From: CAYXTW01 sp964452645
Lineage (GTDB): Bacteria; Zixibacteria; MSB-5A5; GN15; PGXB01
DNA length: 64,000 bases
Assembly: GCA_964452645.1 (NCBI GenBank)
Contig: CAYVMO010000002.1
Location: 62,001 to 126,000 of the forward strand
Direction of reading: 5' to 3'
Below, in pieces: positions 62,098 through 64,000 of this stretch. How positions within the stretch are numbered: the first letter of the stretch is position 1; every line of letters begins with the position of its first letter. The notes below the pieces were generated by a model that worked only from the letters and a program-made list of their open reading frames with translations, was not told where the DNA came from and ran no database searches. A program made the position numbers and the translations under genes.

Positions 62098-62899
62098 GGC
62101 TGTCCTCCGGAATATAAAATAAATCCGCCTTATTCAAGCGATTAATCTCGAATCCTTTTACGACTCGACCCCGGTTTGAAATATCCCGAAGAAGCGTATC
62201 ATTGATTTTCAAGTCGACATTGTACGGATTTCCCATTGAGATTAAGAATCGATAGTCTGCAGTATAGCTTCTTCTGGCCCCGCTTTGTAGAGTATTCTTC
62301 AAAACCGTATCGCCATCAGCAGCAACCATTATCCAGCAGGAATCCTTGATAAAGATGCTCAACGTCATGGGAGGCTCGATCGACGCTGCCGTGTCTTCCA
62401 CCGAAGTCGTATCATTTAAGGAGACCGAATGAGAATCGGGAATAATTTCAGCCTTCTCAATAGTCTGACCCAAATCTCCGGTTCCGGCCTTTTTTTCCTC
62501 GCGCGGGACCAAAATAATAATAATGATAAAGACAATGATCACTACGACGGCGAGGATTATGCCTATTTTTAATAATGGCGTTTCGCTTTCGGGTCGTCTC
62601 CTTTTTTTGACGGCACTCTTCTTCTCGGAAACGGACTCGTCATCCCCCTCGACAGATTCATCTTCTATCTCAAACTGCTCGAGCAACTGGTTGCCGTCCA
62701 GACCCAGCTCCTGGGCGTATGAGCGTACGAACAATTTATAATAGACAGTCGATGGTAAGGCCTTAAAGTCGCCGTTTTCGATAGCTTTCAGATACTCCGA
62801 CGAAACCTTTATCACTTCAGAGATTTCATCGATCTCCTTGCCCAGCTCTTTTCTTTTCTGGCGGAGTTTGTTACCTATATCTTTATAATCATCCGGCAT
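62087..62899 (-). CDS. RodZ-like HTH membrane protein
   Basis: 270 residues. An N-terminal helix-turn-helix (LRQKRKELGKEIDEISEVIKVSSEYLKAIENGDFKALP at about 12-50, Xre type), a charged linker, one membrane segment of about 24 residues (IGIILAVVVIIVFIIIIILVP) and a C-terminal periplasmic DUF4115-like beta domain (WIMVAADGDTVLKNTLQSGARRSY). This is the RodZ arrangement, a link between MreB and the cell wall. MreB is not in the window. It overlaps both neighbours (11 bp each). Confidence 0.86.
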   Translation of the reverse strand: MPDDYKDIGNKLRQKRKELGKEIDEISEVIKVSSEYLKAIENGDFKALPSTVYYKLFVRSYAQELGLDGNQLLEQFEIEDESVEGDDESVSEKKSAVKKRRRPESETPLLKIGIILAVVVIIVFIIIIILVPREEKKAGTGDLGQTIEKAEIIPDSHSVSLNDTTSVEDTAASIEPPMTLSIFIKDSCWIMVAADGDTVLKNTLQSGARRSYTADYRFLISMGNPYNVDLKINDTLLRDISNRGRVVKGFEINRLNKADLFYIPEDSLVQ

Positions 62900-63515
62900 A
62901 TAACCTCAACTTTTCACCCAGTCTGCCGGCAAGTTCATCCAATAGCGTCATAGGCAGACCGATAACATTATCAATATTTCCCACAAACCTGTCAACCAAA
63001 AAAACCCCGCGCTCCTGTATTCCATAGGCCCCCGCTTTATCCAGAGGCTCTCCGCTGGCCGCATAATCTTCGATTTCCAGCGATGAAACTTTTTTAAAAT
63101 AGACATCGGTCAACTCAAAACCTACAGCCGTTTCACCGTTTGCGGTTGAAAGAGCAATTGCCGAGCAGACGGTATGTCTGTTTCCGGCCAATTGCGCCAA
63201 CATCTGTACCGCTTCTTTTCTTGATGAAGGTTTACCGAGTATTTGCTCATTGAGGACGACAATCGTATCGCATCCGAGGATAACTTCATCGTCTCTAACC
63301 TGTTCCACGACCGCGTGCGACTTTTTTCGGGCGAGCAACATCGCTAATTCAAAAGGCTTCAATTGTTTTGAATTCGCTTCATCGATATCGGGGATTATCT
63401 GCCGAAAAGCGATTCCGGCCTCATTTAAAAGCCCCACTCGCCGGGGCGAACCGGAGGCGAGTACAAGATTATAGGCTTTAAGTAATTGCCGCAGATTTTT
63501 AAATTTCGTCGTCAT
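62889..63515 (-). CDS. maf: Maf-family nucleoside triphosphate pyrophosphatase
   Basis: About 208 residues. It hydrolyses non-canonical or UTP/dTTP nucleotides. Seen: NLVLASGSPRRVGLLNEAG at the start, VILGCDTIVVLNEQILGKP, RHTVCSAIAL and DKAGAYGIQERG, all Maf motifs. The start may be ATG 63515, inside the last codons of dtd, or ATG 63542; neither has a clear ribosome site. It overlaps the rodZ-like gene by 11 bp. Confidence 0.93.
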   Translation of the reverse strand: MTTKFKNLRQLLKAYNLVLASGSPRRVGLLNEAGIAFRQIIPDIDEANSKQLKPFELAMLLARKKSHAVVEQVRDDEVILGCDTIVVLNEQILGKPSSRKEAVQMLAQLAGNRHTVCSAIALSTANGETAVGFELTDVYFKKVSSLEIEDYAASGEPLDKAGAYGIQERGVFLVDRFVGNIDNVIGLPMTLLDELAGRLGEKLRLYAG

Positions 63516-63945
63516 CAAGCGATATCGTAACCGGGCCATCATTGATCAACTTTATTTGCATCTTTGCCCCGAAAATGCCCGTCTCTACCACCAATCCCGA
63601 GCGGGCAAATTCCTCGATTAGCAGTTCATAAAACCGATTAGCCTCATCCGGGGGCATACTCCGATCGAAACTCGGTCGGCGACCCTTATGGCAGTTGGCA
63701 TAAAGGGTAAATTGAGAAATGACAAGCAATTCGCCTTTAATGTCCAGCAGGGAAAGATTCATCCTGGACTCCTCGTCCTCGAAGATTCTCAAATTAATGC
63801 ATTTGTCAGCCAGTTTTTTTAAGGATTCCCGCTTGTCATCTTTCCGGAAACCGGCCAGAACCAATATTCCGCGGCCGATCTGACCGACGATTTTGTCTTC
63901 GACCAGGACCGAGGCGGAAGCCACTCTTTGCAGTAATAAACGCAT
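63499..63945 (-). CDS. dtd: D-aminoacyl-tRNA deacylase
   Basis: 148 residues, normal length. It releases D-amino acids from mischarged tRNAs. Seen: MRLLLQRVASASVLVEDKIVGQIG at the start, SQFTLYANCHKGRRPSFDRS with the Ser-Gln-Phe-Thr active-site segment and INDGPVTISL with the cross-subunit Gly-Pro pair. It opens the minus-strand operon dtd-maf-rodZ-like-unknown-smc-ftsY-yjbQ-rlmH. Confidence 0.95.
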   Translation of the reverse strand: MRLLLQRVASASVLVEDKIVGQIGRGILVLAGFRKDDKRESLKKLADKCINLRIFEDEESRMNLSLLDIKGELLVISQFTLYANCHKGRRPSFDRSMPPDEANRFYELLIEEFARSGLVVETGIFGAKMQIKLINDGPVTISLDDDEI

Positions 63946-64000
63946 AATTATAAAAGATAATACAATCAGAAGAGCTTTCAGTCAAAATATTATGGAATTT

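Overview
The window reads as the chromosome of a Gram-negative (two-membrane) bacterium of the FCB type, most like the candidate phylum Zixibacteria. This is an inference from several things seen together: LpxD, OmpH/Skp and BamA; a Bacteroidetes-type GlmU-like protein; secreted proteins ending in the FlgD-like sorting fold (NPFN near the start of the C-terminal domain); dockerin-like calcium loops without cellulases; and a very large Cys-rich repeat protein. Genes are dense, often with ATGA or TAATG overlaps, in a moderate-GC genome.

Layout. 1-753: end of pyrH and frr. 921-6292: a promoter, then aldehyde dehydrogenase, a COG2403-type P-loop protein, carbamate kinase and a CCA-adding enzyme. 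6331-15253: a long energy operon (sucCD, korDABC, ndk, a LarA-type racemase, mdh, icd) closed by a strong terminator. 15318-20398 (minus): DinB-like protein, NfnB and NfnA, acetate kinase and a 3-hydroxyacyl-CoA dehydrogenase. Together these suggest a ferredoxin-centred metabolism: KOR makes reduced ferredoxin, Nfn links it to NADH/NADPH, and AckA makes ATP. 21955-24779: an IS1595-family transposon with 27-bp inverted repeats that carries a secreted protein and an overlapping cassette of a small beta-rich protein, a PIN-domain protein and a Lys-rich 34-residue peptide. 24819-34383: thioredoxin, secreted/dockerin proteins, QueT, GlmU-like protein, GalT, GlgA, two lipid-anchored or exported proteins, tRNA-Gly and tRNA-Cys, and a sorted secreted protein. 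34489-36629: ferredoxin and the archease-RtcB RNA-repair pair. 36630-37001: a convergent gap with a candidate small RNA. 37002-41417 (minus): rplU, bamA, ompH, lpxD. 41654-45570: uvrB, a lipoprotein and an SPFH/prohibitin lipoprotein. 46044-55978: a promoter, a leader hairpin and one 3241-residue exported repeat protein. 56038-63945 (minus): dtd, maf, rodZ-like, a small unknown, smc, ftsY, yjbQ and rlmH.

The most interesting items are the transposon with its PIN cassette translated in line with the transposase, the hierarchical two-class repeat architecture of the 3241-residue protein, and the candidate minus-strand small RNA between rtcB and lpxD. Functional calls are from motif recognition only; no database search was run.
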